The notes under the pieces: model-generated | Databases searched by the model: none | What the model saw: only the letters and a program-made list of their open reading frames with translations | Told to the model about the DNA's origin: nothing | Shown: positions 33,361 through 43,276 of the stretch, piece by piece | Position numbering within the stretch: position 1 is the stretch's first letter | Layout of the letters: each line of letters begins with the position of its first letter | From: Sulfitobacter noctilucae | GTDB taxonomy: Bacteria; Pseudomonadota; Alphaproteobacteria; Rhodobacterales; Rhodobacteraceae | NCBI RefSeq assembly: GCF_000622365.1 | Contig: NZ_JASC01000013.1 | Coordinates: 62,001 to 126,000, forward strand | Direction: 5' to 3' | DNA length: 64,000 bases | Translations under genes and position numbers: made by a program

Positions 33361-34359
33361 TTACGGCCTGCGGCGGGCGCGCAAAGGACGCGTTGCATGG
33401 AACAGCTTGAAGCGTGAATCCCCACCGATTTCGGATACCTGCGCAAACCGCTTCTTCAATTCCGCCTCATAGGGCAGATGACGGTTTGCCACCATCCACA
33501 AGTCGCCCTGCACCGTCAAAAGGCGCGCCGCGGTCGCGACAAAAGCCTGCCCGATCTGCGGTTCTGCAGCCCGGCCAGTATGAAATGGCGGGTTCATCAC
33601 AATGCAATTCACCTTGCCGGTGGGGTCCCACTGCGTCGCGTCTTCCCAATGGAAGTGGGCCCGTTCGTCGGTGACATTGCGCTTGGCACATTCCAGCGCC
33701 ATATGGCCTGCCTCAACCAGATGCACAGCGGTTACATCGGGCCGTGTAAGCACATGCGCCGCGAGAAAGCCCCACCCTGCGCCCAGATCAGCCACTTCGC
33801 CCGACAGGTGTTCCGGCAAGGCATCGACCAATAGTGCAGACGCCAGATCTACCCCATCGGCAGAAAACACGCCCGGCGCGGTCCAGAAGCCACCATCGGT
33901 TTGCGCGGGCAGCTGTGTCCAATCGGCAAAACAATCCGCCGCCGGTTCCGAAATCCAGAACATCTTGCCATGCGCTTTGGCCACAGGACCCTGTACCGTC
34001 ACACGTCCGCGCATTGATTTAAGGATCGAGTCCGCCCCGTCAGTCTTCTGACCGTCGATAACCACCACCCCTTCCGTCACCGAACAGGCCAGCGCGATCA
34101 TATGCCGGGCTTCGGCCTTGGCACGCGGCAAACAAACCACAGCGGCCACATAGGGGCCAGCGGGCGTTACCAGCGTGTCGTAGCCGCGTCCGGCCCATGC
34201 GTCATAGGAAGGTTTGAAATCGTGGATGATGTCACAGCGATCCGGCACGATGCCGCGCAAGTCTGCGTCTATCGGCGGATGGAAAACCGCGATGCGCCCC
34301 TCCTCCGGCAAGTCCAACCCGCCACCGTTCAGGGCCACTTGCAATCGGGCATCAATCAC
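33361..34359 (-). CDS. rsmC: 16S rRNA m2G1207 methyltransferase-like protein (RsmC type)
   Basis: 332 aa with the RsmC two-domain layout. An N-terminal inactive MTase-like half precedes a catalytic half with VADLGAGWGFLAAHVL (SAM motif I, about 190-205), EAGHMALECAKRN and NPPFHTGR (motif IV, N-x-PF). It would methylate a guanine N2 in 16S rRNA. It lies 3 bases after clpS and is likely co-transcribed with it. The C-terminus is basic (RPLRARRRP). Confidence 0.85.
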   Translation of the reverse strand: MIDARLQVALNGGGLDLPEEGRIAVFHPPIDADLRGIVPDRCDIIHDFKPSYDAWAGRGYDTLVTPAGPYVAAVVCLPRAKAEARHMIALACSVTEGVVVIDGQKTDGADSILKSMRGRVTVQGPVAKAHGKMFWISEPAADCFADWTQLPAQTDGGFWTAPGVFSADGVDLASALLVDALPEHLSGEVADLGAGWGFLAAHVLTRPDVTAVHLVEAGHMALECAKRNVTDERAHFHWEDATQWDPTGKVNCIVMNPPFHTGRAAEPQIGQAFVATAARLLTVQGDLWMVANRHLPYEAELKKRFAQVSEIGGDSRFKLFHATRPLRARRRP

Positions 34360-34362
34360 TGG

Positions 34363-34704
34363 TTATTCTTCTTTTTCCATAGTGCATTGCAACGGGTGCT
34401 GATGCCTGCGGGCAAAGTCCATAACCTGCGCCACTTTTGTCTCTGCGATCTCGTGGCTGAACACGCCAACCACGGCCAGACCCTTCTTATGAACGGTCAG
34501 CATGATCTCGAAGGCTTGCGCGTGGTTCAGACCAAAGAACCGCTCCAGCACATGCACAACAAATTCCATCGGCGTGAAATCATCGTTCAGCAACATCACC
34601 TTGTACAAAGGCGGTCGCTTGGTCTTGGGCTTTGTTTTCGTCAGCAGGCCGGTGTCGCTGTCGTCGTCGGACCGGTCTGCCATCATGATGGGGTCACAGC
34701 GCAT
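34363..34704 (-). CDS. clpS: ATP-dependent Clp protease adaptor ClpS
   Basis: 113 aa. The ClpS core is clear: [27 protein letters not shown] (N-end-rule residue pocket, about 31-57), [29 protein letters not shown] and the final strand. It delivers N-degron substrates to ClpA. The variable N-terminus is acidic and Lys-rich. The start is behind a GGAG site. No clpA gene is in the window. Confidence 0.95.
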   Translation of the reverse strand: MRCDPIMMADRSDDDSDTGLLTKTKPKTKRPPLYKVMLLNDDFTPMEFVVHVLERFFGLNHAQAFEIMLTVHKKGLAVVGVFSHEIAETKVAQVMDFARRHQHPLQCTMEKEE

Positions 34705-34794
34705 GACGGCTCCGATTGGTTGGTGTGAAGGATTGTGAGTCGTTAATGGGGGTATATAACCTCATGTACCCTTTAGAAAAGAGGCATGCGGCAA

Positions 34795-35502
34795 ATGAGC
34801 TTAACGTTGACCACCGTCGGACTGGATGCCGATGATACGCTTTGGCACAACGAACGCTTCTTCGCGCTGACCCAGGACCATTTTGCCGATCTGCTGCGTG
34901 ACCATACGGATAAGGATCACCTGATGGACCGCCTGCTGGCCGCAGAGCGACGTAATCTGGCCCATTATGGGTACGGAATCAAAGGCTTTACCCTATCGAT
35001 GATTGAAACGGCGATCGAGGTAACAGAAGGCAAAGTTCCCGCAGAGGTCATTTCGCAGATCCTTGATGCGGGGCGCGATATGCTGTCCCATCCGGTCGAG
35101 GTTTTGCCGCAAGTCGAACAGACGCTCAAAAGGCTCAGACCACAGTTCAAACTGATCCTGATCACCAAGGGCGATCTGCTGGACCAGGAACGCAAGCTCG
35201 CGCAATCCGGCCTACGCGATCATTTCGATGCAATTGAGATCGTTTCCGAAAAGACGGCTGCGATCTATGACGCAATCTTTGCCCGTCATGGCACCGGGGC
35301 AGATCAGGGTTTGATGGCGGGAAACTCACTGGCGTCTGACGTCATTCCGATGATCGCTGCGGGCGGCTGGGCGGTGCATCTGCCCCACGATCTGACTTGG
35401 GCACTGGAGCATGCACAAGCGCCCCTCAGCGCGCCCCGCTTTGCGGCACTTCGCACTATTGGTGCCTTGCCTAACCACATCTCTCGACTGCTCGCTGACT
35501 AG
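34795..35502 (+). CDS. HAD-family hydrolase (phosphatase)
   Basis: 235 aa from the ATG at 34795, which has a GAGG site at a proper distance; the ATG at 34786 sits too close to it. Motif I is DADDTLWHN (nucleophile Asp), motif II is LILITKGD, and motif IV region is MAGNSLASDVIPMIAAGG. The cap is helical (C1 type). Likely a phosphoglycolate or nucleotide phosphatase-type enzyme; the substrate is unknown. Divergent from clpS. Confidence 0.85.
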   Translation: MSLTLTTVGLDADDTLWHNERFFALTQDHFADLLRDHTDKDHLMDRLLAAERRNLAHYGYGIKGFTLSMIETAIEVTEGKVPAEVISQILDAGRDMLSHPVEVLPQVEQTLKRLRPQFKLILITKGDLLDQERKLAQSGLRDHFDAIEIVSEKTAAIYDAIFARHGTGADQGLMAGNSLASDVIPMIAAGGWAVHLPHDLTWALEHAQAPLSAPRFAALRTIGALPNHISRLLAD

Positions 35503-35757
35503 GTTATTTTAGCGCTCAAATCGGGCAAAAGGAATCTGGGCAAAGACGCCTTTGTGCTGCCACAAAGTTGCCACATTCGCCGGTGTAGTAGCACCGCACC
35601 GCACTGCCCCCAAATCTGGGTCACGCGGCTCTCAAACTTTCGCATATTCCCTTGATTCACAGGGTTTATCGAAAATACGACTCGTGTTAGCTTTGTCTTA
35701 TAAAAATATGGCCAGTCGAAAAATCGGCGGTCTTGAGGCAGAAAAAGGCAGGTTATC

Positions 35758-37212
35758 ATGAAGGCGCGACGCGTTCCGTCGGCCCGTTTCGGGTTGTTTT
35801 TCATTGCGGCGATTTGGCTTTTGGTGATTGTGCCAATCAGCGCCATGTCAGCCCCCTATGCGGCTTATGTGATCGACGCGCGCACCGGCAAAGTGCTGCA
35901 CGAGCAGAACGCGAATACGCGTCTGCATCCGGCTTCCCTTACAAAAATGATGACGCTTTATATCGCGTTTGACGCGATCCGCCGAGGCGAGATTTCGTTG
36001 GATACAAAGGTGACGATCTCCAAGAAAGCGGCGGCGGAGCCACCCAGCAAGCTGGGCCTGCGTGCCGGTCAGCGTATCGCGCTACGGTACCTCATTCGCG
36101 GGGCGGCGGTGAAATCAGCCAATGACGCCGCGACCGCCATCGGGGAGGCGATCTCGGGCAGTGAAGCGCGGTTTGCGCGGCGCATGAACGCCACGGCCAA
36201 GGCTCTGGGGATGACCCGCACAAGCTTCAAGAACATGCACGGTCTGACCGAAGCGGGCCATTTGTCTACGGCGCACGACATGACCATCATGGGGCGGCAT
36301 CTGCTTTATGATTTCCCTCAGTATTACAACCTGTTCTCACGCATTGAAGCGGATGCAGGCGTGCGCAAGGTCAGCCACACCAACCGCCGCTTTCTCAATT
36401 CCTACAAAGGTGCGGACGGGATCAAAACCGGCTATACCCGCGCGGCAGGCTTTAACCTGACAGCCTCTGCCGAACGCGGCAACGAGCGGATCATTGTTAC
36501 CGTCTTTGGCGGCAAATCCACCACTTCGCGGAACGCGAAAGTCGCCGAATTGATGGACCTTGGGTTCCGCCGTGCGCCTTCCAATGCGCCCTTGCGCAAG
36601 CCGCAAAAGCCCAATGTCGCCAACGTCGACACAGCGCCTGCCCACAACAACGCCAACCCCGGGTCTGTTGCCGGAGGTGCGGGTAAGACGATCCGACTGG
36701 TCGGCGCGGTCAAAACCTCCAAACGGCCACAGTTGCGTCCCGTTCCGGATACGCCAGTGCTGGTCGCCCAGGCCGCACCGGTGGAGCAACCCGTCACCAA
36801 CGCCGACATCACCGCGGCACTTCAGGAAGCGGTACAAACGCCTGCCCCCCAACCTACTGTGACACTTGCCGCCGCAGGCACGTCGATCCGCCCCGCTGTG
36901 CGTCCAAAGACCACGGCAAAGCGGAAAAAGCGTGTGGTCGAACAGGAGGTTGTCACGCGCGTGTCGACCTCTGGCGGGCGCCATTGGGGTGTGAATGTGG
37001 GCCGTTATCCCTCGCGCTATGCCGCCGAAAAGGTACTGCTGAAAACAGCGCTGGCAGAGATGTCGACGCTTGACGGCACCCTGCGCAAAGTAGTCCGCCG
37101 GCCCCAGGGCTTTGACGCGAATTTTCTTGGTATGACCCGCGACACCGCTGATCTGGCCTGTCGCAGACTGGCTGCCCGCAATGTCAGCTGCTTTATGATT
37201 GGTCCGGGATAA
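35758..37212 (+). CDS. dacA: D-alanyl-D-alanine carboxypeptidase (S11) with C-terminal SPOR-like domain
   Basis: 484 aa. A signal peptide or anchor at the start (FGLFFIAAIWLLVIVPISAMSA) is followed by the penicillin-binding motifs: SLTK (S-x-x-K, about residue 60), SAN and DGIKTGYT (KTG). A Pro/Ala-rich linker (about 290-400) leads to a C-terminal about 75-aa domain (GRHWGVNVGRYPSRYAAEKVL ... CRRLAARNVSCFMIGPG) with SPOR-like character that could localise it to septal peptidoglycan. It trims pentapeptides in the periplasm. Its 3' end overlaps the convergent LysR gene by 20 bases. Confidence 0.92.
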   Translation: MKARRVPSARFGLFFIAAIWLLVIVPISAMSAPYAAYVIDARTGKVLHEQNANTRLHPASLTKMMTLYIAFDAIRRGEISLDTKVTISKKAAAEPPSKLGLRAGQRIALRYLIRGAAVKSANDAATAIGEAISGSEARFARRMNATAKALGMTRTSFKNMHGLTEAGHLSTAHDMTIMGRHLLYDFPQYYNLFSRIEADAGVRKVSHTNRRFLNSYKGADGIKTGYTRAAGFNLTASAERGNERIIVTVFGGKSTTSRNAKVAELMDLGFRRAPSNAPLRKPQKPNVANVDTAPAHNNANPGSVAGGAGKTIRLVGAVKTSKRPQLRPVPDTPVLVAQAAPVEQPVTNADITAALQEAVQTPAPQPTVTLAAAGTSIRPAVRPKTTAKRKKRVVEQEVVTRVSTSGGRHWGVNVGRYPSRYAAEKVLLKTALAEMSTLDGTLRKVVRRPQGFDANFLGMTRDTADLACRRLAARNVSCFMIGPG

Positions 37213-38089
37213 CTTCAGGGCGCCGCGCCTCACGCCGCAGCCATGTCACGAAGGCTTTGACCCATTTCCGAGCTGGCCCCTTGCGGGTCACGATCTGATA
37301 TCCGGTATCCGGCATCTCCTCTCGATACAGTTCTCTCAGCCGTCCGGCAGCAATATCGCGGGCCACAAATTCGCGCACCGTCACAACAACGCCATGCCCG
37401 TCCCGTGCACCGTCCAGCATGAAATTACCGGGCAGCTGCATCATTCCCGGCTTTGACTGCGGCACCCCAAAGCGACGCAACCAGCGGGTCGCCTCCGTGG
37501 TGCCGAATTCTTCGAGCCAGGGAAATTCAGACAGCTGGTTAAGATCGTCAAAAGGCGCATCTCCAACCAATGCGGGTGCGGCCACCACCACCAACGGCGA
37601 CGATACCAACATTTCGGCATCGACACCGGGCCAAGGCCCCGTGCCATAGCGGATCGCCACATCGATGCCACCGGTGTCAAGCGATACGACTGCTGGCGAC
37701 GGATCAATCATCAGATCAATGTCAGGATGTGCAGCGCGGAATGTCGGCAGACGCGGCATAAGCCAGGATGCGGCAAAGCTGGGCGTCACCGAGATATGGA
37801 GCGGCCGCCCCTCGTGCTGGCCGGTGATCTCTTCTACCGCTTCGATCATCTGGGCAAAGCTGCTTTGCAAGGCCTGCGCCAGACGTTCGCCTGCCACAGT
37901 CAGCGCCATGGCCCGCCCCGTGCGATCCAGAAGGGCGACCTCCATCTGCTGTTCCAGCGCCCGCAGTTGTTGGCTGACCGCCGCGTGACTGACGCCCAGC
38001 GCCTCACCTGCCGCGACAATATTGCGGGTTTGCGCAAATGCTGCAAAAGCACGCAATGCGGACAGGGGGGGAAGACTACGCCAGTTCAT
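37193..38089 (-). CDS. LysR family transcriptional regulator (GcvA-like)
   Basis: 298 aa. The N-terminal HTH is PLSALRAFAAFAQTRNIVAAGEALGVSHAAVSQQLRALE, close to the GcvA subgroup. The effector domain carries LHISVTPSFAASWLMPRLPTF. It is divergent from the 48-aa ORF and small membrane-protein gene at 38.2-38.7 kb, with a 99-base AT-rich gap, so those are its likely targets. The ligand is unknown. Confidence 0.92.
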   Translation of the reverse strand: MNWRSLPPLSALRAFAAFAQTRNIVAAGEALGVSHAAVSQQLRALEQQMEVALLDRTGRAMALTVAGERLAQALQSSFAQMIEAVEEITGQHEGRPLHISVTPSFAASWLMPRLPTFRAAHPDIDLMIDPSPAVVSLDTGGIDVAIRYGTGPWPGVDAEMLVSSPLVVVAAPALVGDAPFDDLNQLSEFPWLEEFGTTEATRWLRRFGVPQSKPGMMQLPGNFMLDGARDGHGVVVTVREFVARDIAAGRLRELYREEMPDTGYQIVTRKGPARKWVKAFVTWLRREARRPEVIPDQS

Positions 38090-38188
38090 ATTAAATACTG
38101 ACTTACATAACCAGAAATTCGATGACTCGCATTGAACGGCAATTAGGCTTTATTTGGAAGTACGAAATGAGAAACGGAAGGAAGTCAC

Positions 38189-38335
38189 ATGTTAAATATC
38201 TATGCAAACAGCATGATGCATGCGACACGGACTGGCTGTGTCACCCTGCGCGATATGCCCAAGACCACTTCATCAAAGCGCAAGCGGTGGTTTTCGCGTA
38301 ACAAGACACGCTGCGTCAACCCTAACGAATTGTGA
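38189..38335 (+). CDS. 48-aa basic small protein, divergent from LysR
   Basis: ATG at 38189 behind a strong GGAAGGAAG site, TGA at 38333-38335. The peptide has two parts: MLNIYANSMMHATRTGCVTL and a basic tail with SSKRKRWFSRNKTR. Two cysteines. The stop overlaps a GTG start of the next gene (GTGA at 38332-38335). No family is recognised. The ribosome-binding site and coupling support expression. Confidence 0.5.
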   Translation: MLNIYANSMMHATRTGCVTLRDMPKTTSSKRKRWFSRNKTRCVNPNEL

Positions 38336-38691
38336 GCACTCCCATGGCACTTGCCTCAACCGCCCAACACGACAGCTTTGACGCGGGAACCCTTGTGGGG
38401 TCTCCGCTGACTGGATCCGAGCCGAAGGCACCCGTCCCCCCGGCCCGTTTCGGGATTGGCCCGAACGGTGTGATGATCCTGAAATGGGGCGCATCCATCG
38501 TCCAAATTCTGGGCTATTCCGCCACGGCATTCGGGATGACGCCGCTGAACATCTACCTGTTCCTGGTTGGATTGATCGGATGGTTCGCCGTAGGCGTCAT
38601 TTGGCGGGACAAGGCAATCATGCTGATCCACGTTGTAGCGCTTGTCGCGATGGGTGCCGGATTGCTCAGCTCGGCTGGTTCTGCTCCGTAA
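38332..38691 (+). CDS. Small membrane protein of unknown function, 119 aa
   Basis: GTG start at 38332 coupled to the preceding 48-aa ORF; an ATG four codons later (38344) is the alternative. A polar N-terminus (about 40 residues) is followed by three hydrophobic segments (ILKWGASIVQILGYSATAFGM, IYLFLVGLIGWFAVGVIW, AIMLIHVVALVAMGAGLLS). I do not recognise a named family with confidence. It overlaps the convergent DUF2189 gene by 26 bases. Confidence 0.7.
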   Translation: MSTPMALASTAQHDSFDAGTLVGSPLTGSEPKAPVPPARFGIGPNGVMILKWGASIVQILGYSATAFGMTPLNIYLFLVGLIGWFAVGVIWRDKAIMLIHVVALVAMGAGLLSSAGSAP

Positions 38692-39445
38692 CCGCCGAAT
38701 ATAGATGCCATGTCGCGTGCCCCAGCACCGGCATGGCAACAAACAACCCCATGAAGGCGGGCAGCATCGCCGCCAAGGTAATGATCGCCAGCAAAGCGCC
38801 CCAGGCAATATAGATGACCGGTGCTTCTCGAACGGCCCCGATCGAGCGCAGCATCGCCGTGATAAAATCAACGTCCCGATCAAGTATCATTGGCATGCCC
38901 AACACGCTGATCGAAAAGACAAACAGCGCGAAAGCCGCGCCGACAAGCGTACCAAAACCCAGCATCGACAGTCCTTCGGTCGTGCCGAAGACCGCGAACG
39001 AGGTGGATACATTTGTCATCGGGGACAGGCCCAGAAACAGGGCAAAGATCATGTGACCCAGAAAAAACCAGAACATGAAGGTCACGATGATGATGACCGC
39101 AAGCCAGGGAAACTGCCCCCCCAAATGGTTCCAGACCACCCCGACCACATCGCGCAATCCTGTGGACAGGCCCTGTGCCCGGCGTCGGCTGACCTCATAA
39201 AACCCCAGCGCAGCAAGCGCACCAACCAGTGGAAAACCCATGACCGCCAGGATCAACCAGAAGGTCTGGCCGGTGGCGTAAGTGATTGCCGCCATAATCA
39301 ACCCAGCAATGACAAAGAAGCTGGCAAAGAACAGATCCGCCACCGGAGCCGAGGCAAAATCCCTAGCACCGGCAGCTAGGCTGCGCGTCACATCGCGGAA
39401 TGTAGGTCGGCGCAGCTTTGGTGCGCCGGTGCGGGCTTCGGTCAT
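38666..39445 (-). CDS. DUF2189 integral membrane protein
   Basis: 259 aa from the ATG at 39445. Six hydrophobic segments are visible with the family pattern: RPTFRDVTRSLAAGARDFASAPVADLFFASFFVIAGL at the start, then GFYEVSRRRAQGL and the DRDVDFITAMLRSIGAV loop. Function unknown; inner membrane. An in-frame start 9 codons earlier (39472) is possible. Convergent with the 119-aa membrane gene. Confidence 0.82.
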   Translation of the reverse strand: MTEARTGAPKLRRPTFRDVTRSLAAGARDFASAPVADLFFASFFVIAGLIMAAITYATGQTFWLILAVMGFPLVGALAALGFYEVSRRRAQGLSTGLRDVVGVVWNHLGGQFPWLAVIIIVTFMFWFFLGHMIFALFLGLSPMTNVSTSFAVFGTTEGLSMLGFGTLVGAAFALFVFSISVLGMPMILDRDVDFITAMLRSIGAVREAPVIYIAWGALLAIITLAAMLPAFMGLFVAMPVLGHATWHLYSAVTEQNQPS

Positions 39446-39498
39446 ATCCGCAGTATCGCCGCTCTGGTACAAAAATCAATCACCAGCGCGTGGCGGCA

Positions 39499-41076
39499 TC
39501 AGGCGGTCGCTTGCAGCAGGGTGCGCGTGTAATCGGACTTTGGCCGGTCATACAAGTCGGCGGCAGGCCCGTATTCCACAACATCACCGCGTTTCATCAC
39601 CATCACCTTGTGCGACATCGCCCGCACAACTTTCAGGTCATGGCTGATGAACAGATAGGCCAGCCCGTATTTCTGTTGCAGGTTGCGCAGCAGTTCGACG
39701 ATTTGCACTTGCACCGTCATGTCCAACGCCGAGGTTGGTTCATCCAGCACCAGAAGCTTGGGCCGCAGCACCATGGCGCGGGCGATCGCAATGCGCTGGC
39801 GTTGACCGCCGGAGAATTCATGCGGATAGCGGTCCATCGTTGCCGGATCGAGGCCCACTTCAACCATCACGTCATACACAAGCTCGCGTTGGTCACGGGT
39901 CGGATCAACCTTATGGATGGTTAGCCCTTCCGCGATGATCTGGAAGCAGGTCATGCGCGGGGAAAGCGAGCCAAAGGGGTCCTGAAACACGATTTGCATG
40001 TCTTTGCGCAAGCGGCGCAGGGCACGCGTCGACCACTGGCGCACATCCTGATCCATGAAAGTGATGTCCCCCTCTGACGCGATTAGGCGCATGATGGCCA
40101 GCGCCATCGTCGTCTTGCCAGACCCGCTTTCGCCCACGATGCCCAGCGTCTCGCCCGCACGGACAGAGATCGTCGCATCGTTAACTGCCTTCACATGGCC
40201 TACCGTGCGCCGCAGCAGCCCCTGCTGGATCGGGAACCAAACTTTGAGATGCTCGGTGCTGACAATCTGCTCGGCCCGCTCAGGAACGGGATCAGGCTCG
40301 CCTGTCGGCTCTGCGCTGAGCAGTTTGATCGTATAGGGGTGCTGCGGGTTGGCAAAGAGTTCGGCGGTTGGTCCCTGCTCTACAATCTCGCCGTGCTGCA
40401 TGACGCAAACACGGTCCGCGATCCGACGCACAATGCCCAGATCATGGGTGATGAACAGCAGCCCCATGCCTTCGCTGTCCTTGAGGTCCTTCAACAGATC
40501 AAGGATTTGCGCCTGAATGGTCACATCCAACGCCGTTGTCGGTTCATCCGCAATCAACACATCGGGCTTGTTGGCCAGTGCCATCGCAATCATCACCCGC
40601 TGGCGTTGCCCGCCAGACAGCTGATGCGGATAGGCACCCAAACGGCTTTCGGCATCATTGATGCCCACTTTGTCCAACAGCTCCAGTATCCGCGCCTGCG
40701 CCGCAGCACCGGCAAGCCCCTGATGCAAAGCCAGACTTTCGCTAAGCTGCTTTTCAATGGTGTGCAGCGGGTTGAGCGAGGTCATCGGCTCCTGAAAGAT
40801 AAAGCTGATGTCATTGCCGCGCACCTTGCGCAACAATTTCTCATCCGCACCTATCATCTGCTGGCCGTCATAGGTGACAGAACCGGACACCTCGGCGCTT
40901 TCGCCCAACAGGGACACGGTGGACAAAGCCGACACAGACTTGCCCGACCCACTTTCGCCCACCAGCGCCACAGTCTCGCCGCGCTCAACGTGGAACGACA
41001 CGCCCTTGACCGCATGGGTCAAGGCACCATCCTGCCGAAAGGACACGCGCAGGTCTTTGACTTTCAATAATGCCAT
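39499..41076 (-). CDS. yejF: Peptide ABC transporter ATPase, duplicated (YejF)
   Basis: 525 aa with two complete ABC modules in one chain. The first has [12 protein letters not shown] (Walker A, about 37-48), [32 protein letters not shown]. The second has [12 protein letters not shown] and [32 protein letters not shown]. Each is followed by an oligopeptide-type C-terminal extension. It powers the YejBE permease for oligopeptide/microcin C-like uptake. Overlaps yejE by one base (41076). Confidence 0.94.
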   Translation of the reverse strand: MALLKVKDLRVSFRQDGALTHAVKGVSFHVERGETVALVGESGSGKSVSALSTVSLLGESAEVSGSVTYDGQQMIGADEKLLRKVRGNDISFIFQEPMTSLNPLHTIEKQLSESLALHQGLAGAAAQARILELLDKVGINDAESRLGAYPHQLSGGQRQRVMIAMALANKPDVLIADEPTTALDVTIQAQILDLLKDLKDSEGMGLLFITHDLGIVRRIADRVCVMQHGEIVEQGPTAELFANPQHPYTIKLLSAEPTGEPDPVPERAEQIVSTEHLKVWFPIQQGLLRRTVGHVKAVNDATISVRAGETLGIVGESGSGKTTMALAIMRLIASEGDITFMDQDVRQWSTRALRRLRKDMQIVFQDPFGSLSPRMTCFQIIAEGLTIHKVDPTRDQRELVYDVMVEVGLDPATMDRYPHEFSGGQRQRIAIARAMVLRPKLLVLDEPTSALDMTVQVQIVELLRNLQQKYGLAYLFISHDLKVVRAMSHKVMVMKRGDVVEYGPAADLYDRPKSDYTRTLLQATA

Positions 41077-42182
41077 CAGGAAAACGTCTTTCGCGGATCA
41101 AAGGCATCGCGAATGCCCTCGAAGATGAAAACCAGCAGCGACAGCATGATCGCAAAGGTGAAAAACGCGGTGAACGCCAGCCACGGCGCTTGCAGGTTCT
41201 GCTTGGCTTGCAACGTCAGTTCCCCGAGTGACGGGGCCGAGGACGGCAAGCCAAAGCCCAAGAAGTCGAGAATCGCAAGCGTGCTGATTGTACCGGTGAT
41301 GATGAAGGGCAACATAGTGACCGTGGCGACCATCGCATTGGGCAGCATATGGCGAAACATGATCGTCACGTTGCCCACGCCCAGCGCACGGGCCGCGCGC
41401 ACATACTCCAGATTGCGCGCACGCAGGAATTCGGCACGCACCACGCCCACCAGCGCTGTCCAACTGAACAACACCAAGAGGAACACAAGCAGCCAGAAAC
41501 TGCGCCCCAATATCGCGAACATGATGATGATCACATACAGCGACGGGGTAGAGGACCATATCTCGATGATCCGCTGAAAGATCAGGTCAGTCCAGCCGCC
41601 AAAGAACCCCTGTACCGCGCCCGCGATAATCCCGATGAGTGAGGCAAGACCGGTCACGATCAGTGTAAACAGAATAGACAGCCGGAACCCGTGGATCACC
41701 CGCGCCATCACATCACGTTTGGTGCCATCGGTGCCCAGCCAGTTCTGGCTGTTGGGCGGCAGGGGGGCGGCACCGGGCCGGTCCACGGCGGTGTTGAACG
41801 AATAGGGGATGATCGGCCAGATGGACCAACCTTTTTCGATTTCCTCGCCTTCGATCACGCCATCCTGCGCGTCTTCGATGTACCCATCAGGGTCATCGAA
41901 ACACAATTCCAACCCGCCAGTCGCGATCAGGCACTTCACTTCCGGATCGCGATAGACAGCTTCGGTCTGGAAATCGCCGCCAAAGGCCGTTTCCGGATAG
42001 AAGTTAAAGATCGGCACGAAATAGTCGCCGCGATAGTTCACGAGGATCGGCTTGTCGTTGGCGACAAACTCCGCGAACAGCGAAATGCCGAACAGGATCG
42101 CGAAAATCCAAAGCGACCAATAGGCGCGTTTGTTCTTTTTGAAATTGCTCCAGCGGCGGGCGTTCAGCGGTGATAGGGCCAT
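41076..42182 (-). CDS. yejE: Peptide ABC transporter permease YejE
   Basis: 368 aa. An OppC-type N-terminus ([43 protein letters not shown]) is followed by a periplasmic loop and the LGTDGTKRDVMARVIHG motif, then five membrane segments with the EAA-like loop ARALGVGNVTIMFRHMLPNA. Inner-membrane half of the peptide importer with YejB. Overlaps yejB by one base at 42182. Confidence 0.93.
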   Translation of the reverse strand: MALSPLNARRWSNFKKNKRAYWSLWIFAILFGISLFAEFVANDKPILVNYRGDYFVPIFNFYPETAFGGDFQTEAVYRDPEVKCLIATGGLELCFDDPDGYIEDAQDGVIEGEEIEKGWSIWPIIPYSFNTAVDRPGAAPLPPNSQNWLGTDGTKRDVMARVIHGFRLSILFTLIVTGLASLIGIIAGAVQGFFGGWTDLIFQRIIEIWSSTPSLYVIIIMFAILGRSFWLLVFLLVLFSWTALVGVVRAEFLRARNLEYVRAARALGVGNVTIMFRHMLPNAMVATVTMLPFIITGTISTLAILDFLGFGLPSSAPSLGELTLQAKQNLQAPWLAFTAFFTFAIMLSLLVFIFEGIRDAFDPRKTFS

Positions 42183-43267
42183 CAGCCTTCCCTCCGCTCA
42201 AAGTCAATGCGCGGATCGACCAGCACATACATCAGGTCCGACAGGATGCCGACCAGCAGGCCGATCAGGCCAAAGATAAACAGCGTGCCGAACACGATGG
42301 GATAATCCCGCGCCACGGCCGCCTCAAAGCCCAGACGCCCCAGGCCATCCAGGCTGAAGATCGTCTCGATAATCAGCGAGCCACCAAAGAACACCCCGAT
42401 GAAAACCGCCGGAAAGCCCGCAATCACGATCAGCATCGCGTTGCGGAACACATGACCATAAAGCACCCTGCTTTCCGACAGCCCCTTGGCGCGGGCGGTC
42501 ATCACATAGTGTTTCTTGATCTCGTCCAGAAAGCTGTTCTTGGTCAGCAGCGTCAGCGTGGCAAAGGCGCTGATGGTAGAGGCCAGCACCGGCAGCGTGA
42601 TATGCCAGAAGTAGTCGCCAATCTTGCCCAGCAAGCTGAGTTCCTCGAAGTTGTCGGAGGTCAGGCCGCGCAGCGGGAAAATCTGGTAATAGGATCCACC
42701 CGCGAACAGTACCAAAAGCAGGATCGCGAACAAAAACCCGGGGATCGCATAGGCCGCGATGATCGCGCCAGAGGTCCATGTATCAAAGCGTGAGCCGTCG
42801 CGCACCGCCTTGCGGATGCCCAGCGGGATCGACACCAGATAGGCAATCAACGTGGACCACAGCCCCAGCGTGATCGACACCGGCAGCTTTTCCTTGATCA
42901 GGTCGATCACTCCGATGGAGCGGAAATAGCTCTCTCCGAAATCGAAACGCATGTAGTTCCACATCATGTTGAAGAACCGCTCGACGGGTGGTTTGTCAAA
43001 TCCGAACTCGGCCTCAAGCTCCGCGATGAATTCGGGCGGCAGACCGCGTGCACCGATGTAATTCTCGTTTCCACCTACGTCTGTGGCACCGGCATCATTG
43101 CCGCTGCCCGAGAACCCTTCGAACACATCGCCGCCCCCCTGGATGCGGGCAATCGCCTGCTCGACCGGACCACCGGGCACGAATTGCACCAGTGCAAAGT
43201 TGATCAGCATGATCCCTACCAAGGTCGGGATAATCAGCAACAGCCGTCGAAGAATATAGGCGCCCAT
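42182..43267 (-). CDS. yejB: Peptide ABC transporter permease YejB
   Basis: 361 aa. An OppB-type start ([37 protein letters not shown]) is followed by the insertion with [22 protein letters not shown] typical of YejB, six membrane segments and the EAA loop [25 protein letters not shown]. Forms the channel with YejE. It follows yejA by 9 bases. Confidence 0.94.
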   Translation of the reverse strand: MGAYILRRLLLIIPTLVGIMLINFALVQFVPGGPVEQAIARIQGGGDVFEGFSGSGNDAGATDVGGNENYIGARGLPPEFIAELEAEFGFDKPPVERFFNMMWNYMRFDFGESYFRSIGVIDLIKEKLPVSITLGLWSTLIAYLVSIPLGIRKAVRDGSRFDTWTSGAIIAAYAIPGFLFAILLLVLFAGGSYYQIFPLRGLTSDNFEELSLLGKIGDYFWHITLPVLASTISAFATLTLLTKNSFLDEIKKHYVMTARAKGLSESRVLYGHVFRNAMLIVIAGFPAVFIGVFFGGSLIIETIFSLDGLGRLGFEAAVARDYPIVFGTLFIFGLIGLLVGILSDLMYVLVDPRIDFERREG

Positions 43268-43276
43268 GGGTTCCGC

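Noticed and set aside
35499-35846. Minus-strand 115-aa open frame before the D,D-carboxypeptidase
   Set aside because: It covers the promoter and signal-peptide region of the carboxypeptidase in antisense, with no family match.
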